Of a stretch of 64,000 nt of DNA, positions 13,145 through 26,041 are shown in pieces. The translations under genes and the position numbers were made by a program. Within the stretch, counting starts at the first letter, position 1. Each line of letters begins with the position of its first letter. The notes beneath the pieces are model-generated. The model made no database searches. It was not told where the DNA came from and was given only the letters and a program-made list of their open reading frames with translations. The stretch is from Physcia stellaris (taxonomy: Eukaryota; Ascomycota; Lecanoromycetes; Caliciales; Physciaceae). The stretch is from assembly GCA_018902385.1 (NCBI GenBank), contig JABSSW010000053.1, positions 264,412-328,411 of the forward strand, in the 5' to 3' direction.

Positions 13145-13450
13145 ACGTGATTCGTATGAATTAACATGAATTCAAATAAATGAATGATTGCATGAAATCA
13201 AAAAAATTCGAATGAATAAATAATCGAATTTTGAATGAATTGAATGAAAATAAATGAATTCGAATAAATGAATAATTGCATGAATTTCGAATGAATAAAT
13301 AAAAACGAAAAACGAATTATTTGAATCGAATGAATAAAAACATGAATTGAATAATGAACATGAATTCAAATGAATGAATAAATGCATGAATTCGAATAAA
13401 CGAATTATTACATGAATTCGAATGAATGAATGTTCACATATGAATGAATT
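13145..13450. repeat. Degenerate GAATGAAT / CATGAATTCGAAT minisatellite
   Basis: Repeated words such as TGCATGAATTCGAATAAA and GAATGAATGAAT recur every 30-60 bp with irregular spacing. No coding content. Confidence 0.65.
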
Positions 13451-13879
13451 TTATTTTTATGAATTAATTTCATTTCATTTTAATATCGTTTTTTGTCAAT
13501 CGTGTTTGAATTTTTATTAAATATGAATATCGCATTTTTTTTATCACAATCATGATATCAATCACAATACAATATAAAAACGAACGTCAACATCAATTTA
13601 AATTACAAAAATCACGAATGTTTTTATCACAAATCGACGAAAACATGATGATCGAACACATTATTGCGATCGCGATATCAACAAATTTTCGATGTTATTA
13701 CAATACATACGTTGTAACATTTTGACGTATCGTAAAATTTCATGCGATATTTTTTCGAACGCAAATGAACAAAAATATGTCGCAATGATTCAAAATCATA
13801 TAAAATTCAAATTTTTTAATTTATTTTTATGTAATCAACATCGAAAAAAATTTAAAATCGTTTTTAATTTTTTTGTTTA

Positions 13880-14100
13880 TTCAATTCAGTATCAAATTAT
13901 CGTTTCGATTTTTGACAATTTTCACATCGAAAACAATGTTTATTTTGTTCAATATCGAATCGTCGTTTCGATTTTCGACAATTTTCACATCGAAAACAAT
14001 ATTTATTCAATTCAATGTCGAATCGTTGTTTCGATTTTCGACAATTTTCATTTTATTCGAATTTTCGACGATTTTTATATCGAAAACAATATTTTTGATT
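13880..14100 (+). repeat. ~63-66 bp tandem repeat
   Basis: About three units containing ATCGTTTCGATTTTTGACAA, TTTTCACATCGAAAACAA and a T-rich TTCAATATCG part, with a shortened fourth. One frame reads VSIFDNFHIENN in each unit. It lies between units A and B. Confidence 0.75.
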
Positions 14101-14359
14101 TTTTTTCGCGATGAAACAAATGAAATTAATATCAACGTAAAAAACATATCGATCGTCAAATTAACAATTAATACGTCAAATGTGATTTTCAACAATACGT
14201 TTGTTTTTATTCGATACATTTTTTTGATCAAATTGTGTCAAATATTTGTTCAACGAAAATTGAACAAAAATTGTCAATTATTTTTTTTTGTCGCGTTTGA
14301 ATTTTTTGTCGCGTTTGAATTTCAACATTCAATTATTATCGATTCGAAATCACGAAAAA

Positions 14360-17270
14360 ATACACAATAAATTTTTTACGTTCATCGCATTTGATTCATC
14401 GTTTTTTCAAATTAATATTTTTTGTATTTCGTTTTTTTTCAATTCACATTTATTCACATAATCAATTAATTTCGATCATCGATATTTCGAACATGTTCGT
14501 TGTTTTTAAAAATTAATAACGATTTATTTTTTTTTTATTCGTTTTTTCAACGTCGTTCATCGAGCGAAAATTTGTCGAAATAACAACAAATTTTTATCAA
14601 TAAAAAAATAAAAAATAAAAATAAAAAATCAAAAATTGCAAAAATTGATCAAAATTTGCGTTCGTCAAAATCAAAATCAAATCGATATTGTATTATTATC
14701 AACGACGATAACGATGACGATTCGACGCAAATCATTTCGATTGTTGTTTTTCAAAATAAAAATAATGATACATTCGATTTCAAATTTTTTCAACATGTCG
14801 ATTGAAATTCAAAACGCGTTTGCATGAATGACAATCGACGAAACGAAATCACAATTCGAAAATGAAAAAAAAAATGATACGATCGATGAAAACAATGACG
14901 ACGCGTTAATGAATCGATATGTTTACAACGACAAACAACATATATACACGATTTGTTGATCACGAAATTTAAATTTGATCAAAATGAATTGATAACGAAT
15001 TGTGAACATGACGAATTGTGAAAATCGATTGTTAATTTCGTCAAATATTTGTCGAAAAACAATCGAAATAATTTATGCATCGAAATATTTGAATTCAACG
15101 AAAAATTAAAACAATATCAATGTTTGACAATGTTTACAATGCGATTATTCATGATAAATAAAAAAAAAACGATGTTATCAATGCAAAAAAATCGAATATG
15201 AACAAAATTTGTTTTTATTTTATTTGACGATTTTTTTCATTCAATTAACATTATTTGAATTCAAATTGTCGAACAATTTGTCATGTTTTTTGATTACAAA
15301 AATATGATCGCAAACTATACAAAAATGCAAAAAAATGAAATGATTCATCGACAAATCGTCGTTATCGTGATAAAAATGACGAAAATCATCGTGCAATAAA
15401 AAAAAATTATAACACGTTTGTATGTGTGATTTCAAATATTTTTTTTAAAAATACGATTTCGTCGATAAATTCATATCGATCATAATATTTTCGCGATGAC
15501 ATTAAATTAAAAAAAAAACATTGAACAATTCATCGAAAAAAACGAAAACGACAAACGTTCGAATTTTTACATAATCGTTCACAAAATTTACGACGAAAAT
15601 TCAAACAAAATGTCGAATTGAAAAAAATCATTGATTGATATTCGAACACAAATATTTAACAAATTGAAAACAAATAAAAAATTCGATTCAAATGCGTCGT
15701 TAATATGAAACGAAAAATTCAACAATTATGTTTTAAAAACGCAAAACAAAAAAAAATATTTTCGCGATCGTTTTCAAACAAAATCATTCAAATTCATGAT
15801 TATCATTACAAAATTATCGTATAACGAACATGTGCAAATTCATTTGTTGTTTAAAAAATACGAATGATATTCAAATTTGAAACAATATAAATCGAATCAA
15901 AATAAAAATATTTTTTGAATGTGTTCGACGATATCGATTGTCGACAAAACGCATTTCGTGCGACAAAAACATGTCAATCAATTCGATATAATAAATCGAA
16001 TTCAACAAAATTGTAATCACATCGTCAAAATGAAAAATTCACATTTTCAATTATTTTCGAAACGTCGTTTTAGTCGTCGTTCAAACGATAAACAAAATTT
16101 ATCATTTTTTCGCATGATAAATCATTTTCACAAAATAAACATCAAAACGTATGTATTAAATCAAATTAAAAAAATTTGAAATGTTCGTCAATTATGAAAA
16201 TTGTTATAATCAAATTCGACAACGTTTATATCAACATCGAAAAACAAATCAAAAAAAATTTTCGTCGTACAAACACAATCGTCAATTGATCGATAATTTG
16301 CTCGAAAATTTCAACGATATTTTATCAAAAATTATGATTCGACATATTTTCGAATCATTATGATTTGACAAACACATCAAACAATTTTTGTCACATACGA
16401 ACGTGAATGTGAATGTGAAATTTTCATCGAAATTTTCGTCATTGTTAAATCAATTTAGTAAAATTATCAAACATCAATTACAAATCGTCGAGTTAACGTT
16501 TTTAAAATTTGCGAATCAATCAATAATCAATAAAAAACGTATTCTGTCAATGACGAAACTATATCGAATAACATTCAATCTTTCATTCATATTGAAATTT
16601 TGAAACAATTCGATCAATATTCAATATCAGATGACATTTATCGACATGAAAAAATGAATCAAAAATAACAAAATGAATTCAAACTGTTCATTGAATTTTC
16701 GTTTTGAAATGATTTTAATTATCAATTTTAAATCAAATTACATCGATCGCGATATGAATGTTTGAAACGAAAAACAAAATAACAAAATATTTATGTGAAT
16801 AACGTTTGTTATCGTTGCGCGCTTTGTCGCATTGATACGTTTATTGTTAATAACGAAATCAATTGTGTATATTATTAACATAATTATAATATATCAATTG
16901 ACATATCATTGAGAAAATCGTCGTATTTTTTCATTTTGAAATTTCAAACAAAAAACGAGTTACGATTAAACGTGATTTTCAATGTTATGTAAATTCATTC
17001 GATTTTACAAAATTGTTCAAGTATTTTCAACACGATCACGATATTATTTCATCAATTTTTTTTTTGAATATTGATATGATATTAACACAATTCGACAAAT
17101 GTATTTTCATGATGTCACAACATATGTCGTTTGCGAAAACGCAAAAAAAATCGCGTATTGCGCGTGACACAATAACAATTTGTTGAATTCGTCAAATTTG
17201 TTTGCAATTAATTAAAAATTGAAAACATTGTTATTGATACAAATAAACGATATCATTATTTTTTCATGAC
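14360..17270 (+). repeat. Unknown interspersed repeat, unit B
   Basis: Second copy of unit A in the same orientation, with the same order of blocks. AG/CT words are slightly more frequent than in unit A. Contains the 16388-16603 fragment paired with 12109-12324. Confidence 0.7.
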
Positions 17271-17568
17271 AATAATAAAAATAATGCTGAATAAAACGAA
17301 TAAAAAATGCAAAAATGATATGAAATGAAATGAATGTTTCGATGAATTCATATATGTTCAATTCGTAATGTTTACAATACAATGATGCAAAAATCAAATA
17401 TCGTTTTTCGATAAAATATATCATTGCATCAATTTTATGCGCTCGAAATCGATTAAAATTTCTTGATAATATGTTTTGCGAACATGAAATCGATTCAAAT
17501 ATTATGTAAAATGATCAAAAAAGTTAAAAGTTGATTTCAAACGTTTCAAACGCTTTGATCAAAATCGA

Positions 17569-17928
17569 TCAAATTTCGAGTCGATAAACAGTGAAACACT
17601 TTTTCGACGATGTAATCAATGATTCGATTACTGATTTCGATAACGTAAAAAATGACAAAGAAAATAAAATCGATCGAAATGACGAAAAAGATAAAAACAT
17701 TGATTGTTTCGAAACGAATTTCGATTCTGAGATTTGCGCAAAAATTTTCGACTTTTTTGCATAACAAATGCGAATATGTTCGTGAAACTTGATGTTGTTG
17801 TCAAATTTCGTATTGTTTTTGCAACGTCGACAAATATATTTTTCAATTCGTTTTTTGATCAGACGAATTTCTTTTTGTTGTTTCAACAATTTTTTCGTTT
17901 TTTGTTTTATTTTGTTTTTTATTGTCAA
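17569..17928 (-). pseudogene. C2H2-finger transposon protein fragment
   Basis: The 119-codon minus-strand frame has YICRRCKNNTKFDNNIKFHEHIRIC (given in parts: C-R-R-C, then F-H-E-H-I-R), a C-x2-C...H-x-H finger, followed by a Ser-rich tail. From memory this finger type is common in multi-copy ascomycete retroelement proteins, but I cannot name the element. The finger survives better than the surrounding sequence. Confidence 0.5.
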
Positions 17929-18399
17929 CTCGTGCTTTCGAACGTGATAAATTTTTTGTGTTTTTTTTGTTTGTTGATATCAATTGCATTTCGAAACATT
18001 AATAAAATTTGAAATCGTGTGTTCGTGATACAGCGATCGAAAATTTTGCGTCGTTTTTGAATCATTCGCGAATAAACAGATGCATAAAAGAAATGATCAA
18101 GAAAAAATATCAAATTTCGAAATAAAAATGAAGATAAACGATACGAAATTCGCAAAAATTGTTGATTTCGTAAAAGAAATAAAAATCGTCATTTTGATTG
18201 AGTAATAAAATTCGCGTAAATATTTCGACATCGTAAAATAAATAAATGACGAATTCGTAAAAAAAATATTATCGCTGTAACTGAAAACGTATTGAATGTA
18301 CTGTGTATCAAGATATTGAATATTGTTCGATTGCAATTGTGTCGTTTTGATTTGACAAGATTGAATATTTCACAGAAATTGATTATTGCTGTTAATATT

Positions 18400-19115
18400 G
18401 CAATTTCTGTTGTATTGTTTGACGATTAGTTATTATTGTTCGACGTTTTCTGACATGTTGTAATTGATATTAAATGTAACGAAAATTGTTAATTCGATTT
18501 TCATAATCTATTGAAAAAATCATGAATGATTATCATTTTATTGTTTTGAATTTCGTTTTTCTTGTAACATACATGCAAATGAAAGCACAAAAAATGTGCG
18601 AATGTTAAAACATTAATTTCAACAAAAACGCATTAATATTTTTTTCGTCAAATTATATTAATTGAATTTTGATTGCAACATTTGCACAACACATTTGCGA
18701 AAATTGTATTTCAACAATTGTTCAAAAACAATTGCAAAAAAAACAAACTGAATAAAATTTCGAATTTTTTTGTTATTGATGACGCATTGAACAACAAATT
18801 GTAACGAAAATAAAAAAGAAAACTTTCGAAAATTTTGAAAAAAAGACTGAATTACTCGTCACAAGCATACAAAATTACATATTTTAAAAAATATTCGCAT
18901 TATCTGAATTATAATGCTTATGAAAATATTTGAATTTCTCGAAATAAATGAAAAAACGATTGAGTGATTGAACGACACGTAATAAAACAATTTTATTTTT
19001 CTTTTTGTACGATTATTCGCAACAACGATATCGAAAAAATGCGTATACATATAAAAGAAAAAATAATGTATTTCTGTACGAAGAAAAAATTGTTGAAACA
19101 ATTTTTTGAATATTA
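18400..19115 (+). mobile_element. Element E copy 3 (mutated), left part
   Basis: Aligns with the fresh copy at 54100-54590. Near-identical anchors are GAACAACAA, GACTGAATTACTCG, CAACGATATCGAAA and ATGCGTATACATATA. Differences are almost all transitions in CpT/CpC or their complements. The copy is split at 19115 by the LTR element and resumes at 24732/24737. The 5' end could not be located. Confidence 0.85.
19111..19115 (+). other. Target-site duplication, left (TATTA)
   Basis: Five bases before the left LTR. The right copy at 24732-24736 is CATTA and the unoccupied site in the fresh E copy is CACTA, so all three differ only by C-to-T. Confidence 0.75.
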
Positions 19116-19328
19116 TGTGACGAACGTGTATCGATTTCAACATTTGAAATTAACATTTGCAATCATTAAAATTAACATTTTTATTTTATCACATCGAATG
19201 ACAAAATCGAAATTCGTTTATAATCAAATTTTTTACATATGTTTTGTCAAATTTTATGTATTTGTTTTTCATTTCGATATTTTCGTGTAATTATGTAATA
19301 ATACTATATTTTTGCATAGTATTTTACA
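19116..19328 (+). repeat. Left LTR
   Basis: Starts TGTGACGAACG and ends TTTTACA. Followed by TTATATCGAAAT, as after the LTR at 2762-2979. Confidence 0.85.
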
Positions 19329-20728
19329 TTATATCGAAATCAATCACGTTATGTTCGTTATAAAATACGCGAGCATCAAATAAGCAAAATTTTTTGTCTT
19401 AAATTTCAAAAATTGATAATGAAGCATAATAGATTCGTATCGCTTGATCATTCAAAAAAAACAACAAAGCGTTATAAATTGATTGTGAATGCGAAAAAAC
19501 GAAACATAATAAATTCGTTTGTCGATTTAATTAATTATCTTGACAAACGAATTTCAACGATAATCGATGTTACGAAAACAATTTTTTTTCGAACGTTGAT
19601 TCAAATTCGTTTCATTTCGACTGACAAAATGTTTTTACGATGATTCGATTAAGTCATCAAATCAAATTTAAATTATCAAGAAAACATCATATCAAAATAT
19701 TCGAACAATAATCAAAGCAAAAATTCAATTATCAAATCAGATTTTTGATCATCAATATTTCGAATCATTTATTTTTTTCGAGAATTTTTCGAAAATTTAT
19801 CTATTTTCTTAACAAAACGATCGTTTTTTTATTTTTATTCGATAATTTTAATATCGAATCAGAAAGTCGTTCAATATTTTATTTGAAAATCAATCAATAT
19901 TTGATAATATAATCATTTTCTTTGTTCGAAAAACAATTCGAAAACGTGTCGATTGATTTCAATAAAACGATTTTTCTTTTCAATTTTTGCGATAAATTCA
20001 ATATCAGTTTTTCGGAATTTCATATCGAAAATTATTATATCAGAAATTTTCGATCGAAATTTTATTTCTCGATCGAATTTCGAATCATTTATTTGTTTCG
20101 AGAATTTTTCAGAATTTTTATCAAATCTTTAACAAATCGATTTTTTTTTTCAATGATAACATCAATATTCGAGTCAGAAAATCAGTCAATTTTTCGACAG
20201 AATTTTCAATATTGACAATTTCATATCAATATCTGAATCATTTTTGATTCTTGAAAATTTTCAAAAATTACATTTGTCGATTCTGCAAATCAGTTTCGAT
20301 TTTTCAACATCTGTGATGAAATTGATAATATTTTTATTATTTTCGTTCAGTATTTCGATAAGAAATCAGTATTGAAATTATTCGTTTTTTCGAAATCATT
20401 GCGAGATCATATTTGTTTCATTAACAAAAAATTTTGTTTTTTTCGTTTCGACGTTGAATTCAATATCTTTTTATCAGAAACGACAAAAATCTTTTAGCGA
20501 AATTATACATCAGCATTCGATATTGAATTTATTCATTATGTTTGAAAATTTTTCGAAATGATATTCAATTATCTATCAAAACAACGTTGTTTTTTCAATT
20601 CGAAATTGAATTTGATATTTAATCAAGAAATTTTCGTTTTATTCAAATATTCGAATCATTTGTCTTGTTTGAGAATTAATTCGAATTTGCATTCGTTTCA
20701 TTGTTAAAATTAACTTTTTTCTTTTGTT

Positions 20729-21637
20729 TTGACGATGACTTTCGTATTCAAAAATCTAAACATTTTCAATTCGAAATATTCTTATTCTGATTCAGAAAAT
20801 GAAATATTTTGCGAAATCGCAAGTTTTTTTCAATATTTTCAACAATGTTTGCATTTATTTTGCGAATCAAATCTGCTGAATAAAATGAAAACAATTTTTT
20901 ATGACTTTGTCAACACATGATTCGAAAATCAATCGATTTTTACGTTTTTGCGAAAATTCGATATAATTTTAACGAACGCATTTTTTTTATTTGTTTTCAA
21001 ACAACAAAAATTGAAAATCACGTTTGAAATTTCGAAAATCAAACGAATCAAATTCAAAAAAATTTCGAAAACAAAACAGATTGTCAAATCAACATCAACG
21101 TTTCAAAATATTGAAATTTTCGATTCATCATTAACATTTGACAGATTCGAATTCGATCTGTATAGCGAAATCGCGATTTTTTTGCAATATTTTCAACAAT
21201 GTCAACATTTGTATCGCAAATCAAATTTGTTGAATTTGTTGTCGAAATGTTTATGTGATCATGCGTTTGATTAATTCAAAATTCAATTTGAATTCATTTC
21301 GTTGAAACGTTTCAATAAAACTTTAACGAAAACATTTTCGAAAGCGTTTGTACGACGTGTTTTATCAAATAATTCGAATTTTCAATTAAATACACTCGAT
21401 GTTATATCAAAATCAACAGAAAAATCAACATCGTGTAAACATTGCGACGAGATTTTCAATTTCAAGAAAATGTTTCGTCAGCACAAACGCGAACATCATG
21501 TTCGAAAATCTGTCGAAAACTTGAATTTTCGAATTTTCGCATCAGAATTTACATGTAATATCAAGAAAAAGTCGACATTTGTTTGTTTGTTCGTTTCGTT
21601 TAATTTCTTTGCAACATCACGAAATCAGAAATTTTGA
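20729..21637 (+). pseudogene. gag-like protein with duplicated domain and C2H2 finger
   Basis: Two tandem modules: FFQYFQQCLHLFCESNLLNK (near 20826) and FLQYFQQCQHLYRKSNLLNL (near 21180). Each ends where a gag AFDWF-like motif is expected, but Trp is replaced by a stop (VNT-TGA-F and AFD-TAA-F). A finger C-KHC-x12-H-x3-H follows at about 21433-21495 (CKHCDEIFNFKKMFRQHKREHH). From memory this is a recurrent ascomycete retroelement protein. Broken in several frames. Confidence 0.65.
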
Positions 21638-21799
21638 TTTTCAATAATTTTCAAATCAGTCATCGTATCAACGCGTTCAGATTTTTCGATTGCGACATAC
21701 AAAATCAATTCAAAGTCAAGAAAAAACGCAACGATCGTTTGTTCGTTCATTTTTTCATTTATTTCATCGCATAATTCAGTTCGAAAACATCAAGAATTT

Positions 21800-23200
21800 T
21801 ACATTCAGAAATTTTATCTGATTGCGAATGATTTGAATCGCATGTTTGTTAAAAAGTTTAAATCATTTGATTTGCGACAACATCATAATCGTCATTTTTT
21901 TCAACAGAATTTCGATGTTCGTCAATTTCGTTCGATCAAATTTGATTTCATTATCGAAAATCTGTTCGAAATGTTCGATAAAAAATTCAGAAAAAAGAAT
22001 CTGTTTCAAAATCAAAACAATTTATCTTTTCAAACATTTTCAAGTCAAAAACAAATCATCGTTTATTTCAAATTTACAGTCAATCAGAAATCGTCGATTA
22101 ATCAAAACTCAAAAAATTCAAAATCGAAAAGTTTGAATCAACACATGCGTGCGAAATAAATTCGTATTGTTTTCAACAAAAACTTGTTTGAAAAATCGAT
22201 TTATTTACAATATAAATCGACAAATGTTTTTTGCGTCAAAAATAAATCTTTGCAAATTTTAGACTTTTCGAAATCAAAATTTCAAAAATTTCGTATTGTT
22301 GCAGAAATTTCTTTTTTAATTTTCGTTTTTTTTCATTTTTTTTCAATTTTTTTTCTTGTTTTCGCATTCGTTTCGATTATTTTAATTGCAAAAATGAATT
22401 GCATTAACGTTTACGAACAAGTCGTTTCGATCATTGATCGTGTCATTCAATAAAAATAATGAATTTGTCGTTTCGAAACGAAACTGAAAAAAAACGAAAA
22501 ATAAATTGTTCGAATATTCAGTCACGAAACATCAAAAGTTCGAATTTTCGATTTTTTACACTCAAAATCACATACAAAATCATAAAGAAATTAACAATCG
22601 TTTGTTGATTTGTTTCGTTTGTTTCGTTTAATTTTTTTGCAATATCAAAATTGATATTTTGTTTTGCATCGATATTTGAATCAAAATTATCAAAATGTTC
22701 GCATTTTTCTATTGCGACATTCAATATCACATCAAAATCGATGAAGAAATTATCAATCATTTGTTCATTTATATTTTCGATTTCATTTTTTCGAACATTT
22801 GTATCAAGATTTTATTACATTATCGATGATTTGATTCGCATTTTCGTGAAAAATCTAAATCATTTGATTTACGACAACATCAAAAATTTCGTTTTTTCGC
22901 AAAACGACGATATTCGATCATTTGTCACATATCAATTTTGCATTATCGTTTATTTTTTGTTTGCAATCAATCAAAAACATCGATTAAAAAAATCGATTCA
23001 TTTATTATACAAATTGTCAAACATTTTTTACGTCAATTCAGAAACATTTGCAAATTTTAAATATTGCAAAAATGAAATTTTCGAAATTTCATATGTTCGC
23101 GAAAGCTTTTCGCGTCAATTTTGTTTTTTTTCGTTTTTTTTGATTTTTCTCGTTGTTGTCGCATTTATTTTGATCAATTTGATTTTAATAATGATTTAAA
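21800..23200 (+). pseudogene. Second, tandemly duplicated degraded ORF region of the LTR element
   Basis: The segment near 21830 (NRMFVKKFKSFDLR) and that near 22836 (IRIFVKNLNHLIYD) are diverged copies of one domain. Each is followed by IHLLYK/IYLQYK-(S/T)N(I/V)F and a hydrophobic C-terminal stretch (FVFFHFFSIFF, FCFFSFFLIFL) that could be a membrane anchor. Function unknown. Confidence 0.5.
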
Positions 23201-24517
23201 TAAACATTTACGAATGATTTATAAAAATCATACATTTCGTCAATCAATGAGAATGTTGAATTAGTCATTTCGAAACGAAATTGAAAAAAAACGAAAAATA
23301 AACGTTTACATTAATGTTTTATTATTTCATCGAAATTATTTATAAAATTCGCAAAAATTATTTATTTTTCAAAAAATTTATTACATACACGTTTTATTAA
23401 ATGAATCGTACACATCGATTATCGCATGCGTTCAAATATTGATGCGTTAATCGTTATTACGTTGATTTTATTAATGTGATGAAATTGTTTGTTTCATGAT
23501 ATAATCGATTTGAAATTTTCGAAAATTTTCAATTGTTTGTTTATTATCGTCGAAATTACTCGCGAAAAATTGTATGAATTGATCATTTTTTAGAAAATTC
23601 ATTACGTTGATGTTTTGTTGAATGCAATGTACACATCAATTTTCGCATATGCAAAAATATCAATGCGTTAATCGTTGTTGCGATAATTTTATTAACATAA
23701 TCAAATTGTTCGTTTCATTGTATAATCGATTTGATGTTACGTCATCGTTTGCAAATTTCGCGAATTGATTGCAAATCAATTTTTTTATCAATTACAATGA
23801 TTTCGATTTCAAATATTTCGTATAGATTTGCGTTCGTCATCAAAACACAAATATTTCTGATTACATCGAAAGTTTGATAGAAACGAATCATTATCTTGAT
23901 CAAAAATTCAAAACGTTGAACAATTTTCTCATCTCGATCAGTTTGTTTCAAGATTTTCGATTTCGAATATTTTCAAATGACGTATCTTATTATCAAATCG
24001 CAAATATTATGATTCACGTTTCGCAATCAAATTTCGAACTAAAATTCGAAAACGTTTTCATTTTTTCTATTTTCTATTTGTATTAATCATTAATGAACAT
24101 CGCATGTTTTGAATTTTACAAAAAAAAACGCGTTTTTGTCATACAAAAAAACGCGATATTTTTGCATATTTCAATTGTTTTAATAATTTTTTCACATTTC
24201 GATTCAAACGCAAACTTTTTGAAAAATTTTCATGTTTTGAGAAAACGATCGTTTTATCATATTAAACATTAAATATTTTTGACATTCAACGATTTTCGCA
24301 AATTCAAAATCAAATAATTTGCAAAAATTTTTTCGTTGTTTTCGTCGTTTTCGTCGTTTTCATTTCGAATTTTTGTACGTTTTTATCGTTGTCGCGTTCG
24401 TTATGAACTCAACGCATTTACGAACGAATTATCGAAATTACGTATTTTGTTGATCGACAGAAATGAAAAAAATCAATTGATCGTTTCGAAACGAAATTGA
24501 AAAAAAACGAAAAATAA

Positions 24518-24731
24518 TGTGACGAACGTGCATCGATTTTAATATCTGAAATTAACATTTGCAATCATTAAAATTAACATTTTTATTTTATCACATGAAA
24601 TGACAAAGTCGAAATTCGTTTATAATCAATTTTTTTACATATGTTTTGTCAGATTTTCATGTATTTGTTTTTCATTTCGATATTTTCGTGTAATTATGTA
24701 ATAATATTATATTTCTGCATAGCATTTCACA
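24518..24731 (+). repeat. Right LTR
   Basis: Matches the left LTR over its full length (TGTGACGAACGTG...GCATAGCATTTCACA). Differences are mostly transitions. The 5-bp duplication CATTA follows at 24732-24736. Confidence 0.87.
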
Positions 24732-24736
24732 CATTA

Positions 24737-25358
24737 TTTGTACGACGAAATTCAAAGACGTTTTTTTTCTTATTATTGAAATTCGAACAATTGATTTATC
24801 AATAATAACGTTGTGAAAATGCAATCAAATAATCGATTTTTTTCTGATTCGAAATCAATCGATTCAAATTGAAATCGATATCACGTGTTTTATCGTTTTA
24901 TCGCATTAAATTCAATTAGAAATCATGATATGTTTCGAAAATATGATCAAATGATTGCAATTTTCGCAATTGAAAATTTATATGTTTGACATTTTTTTTT
25001 TTTTCGAATTTTCAATTGCGAATTGCGACATTTTTTTTCGATTTGATTAATTCAAATTCTGTTTAACGTTTCATTATCGAATTTATTGCGTCATACAGTT
25101 GTTTCGCATTTTGTATTTCAATCAAAAATCATTTATGATTTTCATTTATCTAGTCATAATTGTAAAGCAAAATGAGCGTATTTCAACGTCGCAAAAATAA
25201 CAAAAATCGATTTATTATCGCAATAATTTTGAAGTTTCGAAAATTGCGTCGTTGTCAAATTTGTGTTCGTTTCGAATTTTGCAATCTTATCAGATCTGAT
25301 TTTAATTCTAAAAATTTTCGACAAAGTTTTTTTTAAAAAAACTTTCGAATTTATTTGT
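24737..25358 (+). mobile_element. Element E copy 3 (mutated), right part
   Basis: Continues the alignment with 54590-55075: TATTTGTACG...GAATTCAAAGACG, CGATATCACGTG, and the 120-bp 3' block with GAGCG(T/C)AT and TTATCGCAATA. It ends in the E terminus. The fresh terminus CCGGGCCTACTTGT (minus strand of 47281-47294) appears here as TCGAATTTATTTGT, with every CC, CT and GG changed and the CG kept. Confidence 0.85.
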
Positions 25359-25371
25359 AATTATTATTAAG

Positions 25372-26041
25372 ACAAACAAATTCGAAATTTCTTTAAAAAA
25401 AATTCTTTTCGAAACGATTTCAAGATTAGAATTGCATCTGATAAAATTGCGAAATAATTCGACATTTCGTCATTGCTTTGCGATTTCACAGATTTCGCAT
25501 CTTAATAACATTTGCATTCAATAAATAAAATTTACAATGAAAAATTCATATTGAAACACGAAATGAATTCTATTCAAATAATTAAAAATATCGAAAATCG
25601 ATCGAATGCGCATGAAATTATGTTCGAAATCGCATTGAAACGTTGCAAACATTGTGAAAAATTGAATTTTTCGAAACGAAACGACGAGTTTTTGCAACGA
25701 TGAAATTTTGAAAATTTCAAAACTATTGCGATAATGAATCGATTTTGATAATTGTTGAAACGTTGAAATGTGTTCATTCTGTTTTACAACTTTGATTAAA
25801 CAATTTGATATCATATGAAATTGTTGATTGCGATGCAACATATGCAACAATTGCACGAGCGCAAAAATTTTGATGATTGATAAAATGAAATATAATCGAT
25901 TTTCTTTTTGAAAACGTGAATTAAATATTGATTGAATTTATCGACTTTAAGCAATACGAACGCAAAATTGATCAGAATTTTTCTCGATCGATCATTCGCG
26001 TCAAGCGATTTTACTGAACATTTTTTTATAAATTGTGTTTT
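25372..26041 (-). mobile_element. Element E copy 4, internally deleted and mutated
   Basis: A ~670-bp minus-oriented E. The left end resembles ACAAGTAGGCCCGG after C-to-T change, then sequence collinear with 47310-47720 (CACGAA(A/G)TGA, AATATCGAAAATCGA, CTATTGCGATAATGAA). The right end is TTTTTTTATAAATTGTGTTTT, the mutated form of the fresh right end at 49744-49763. The coding part is missing, so it is a MITE-like deletion derivative. It faces copy 3 across 13 bp. Confidence 0.8.

Larger units (their letters stand above)
19116..24731 (+). mobile_element. Complete LTR retrotransposon (gag-type, no pol seen), nested in E copy 3
   Basis: 5616 bp with LTRs of 213 and 214 bp (TGTGACG...ACA), a 5-bp target-site duplication, and a purine-rich tract (GAAATTGAAAAAAAACGAAA) just before the right LTR. 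The interior encodes gag-like and C2H2 modules in broken frames. I see no RT, RNase H or integrase motif, so it may be non-autonomous. It entered E copy 3 between bases matching 54585-54590. Confidence 0.88.
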
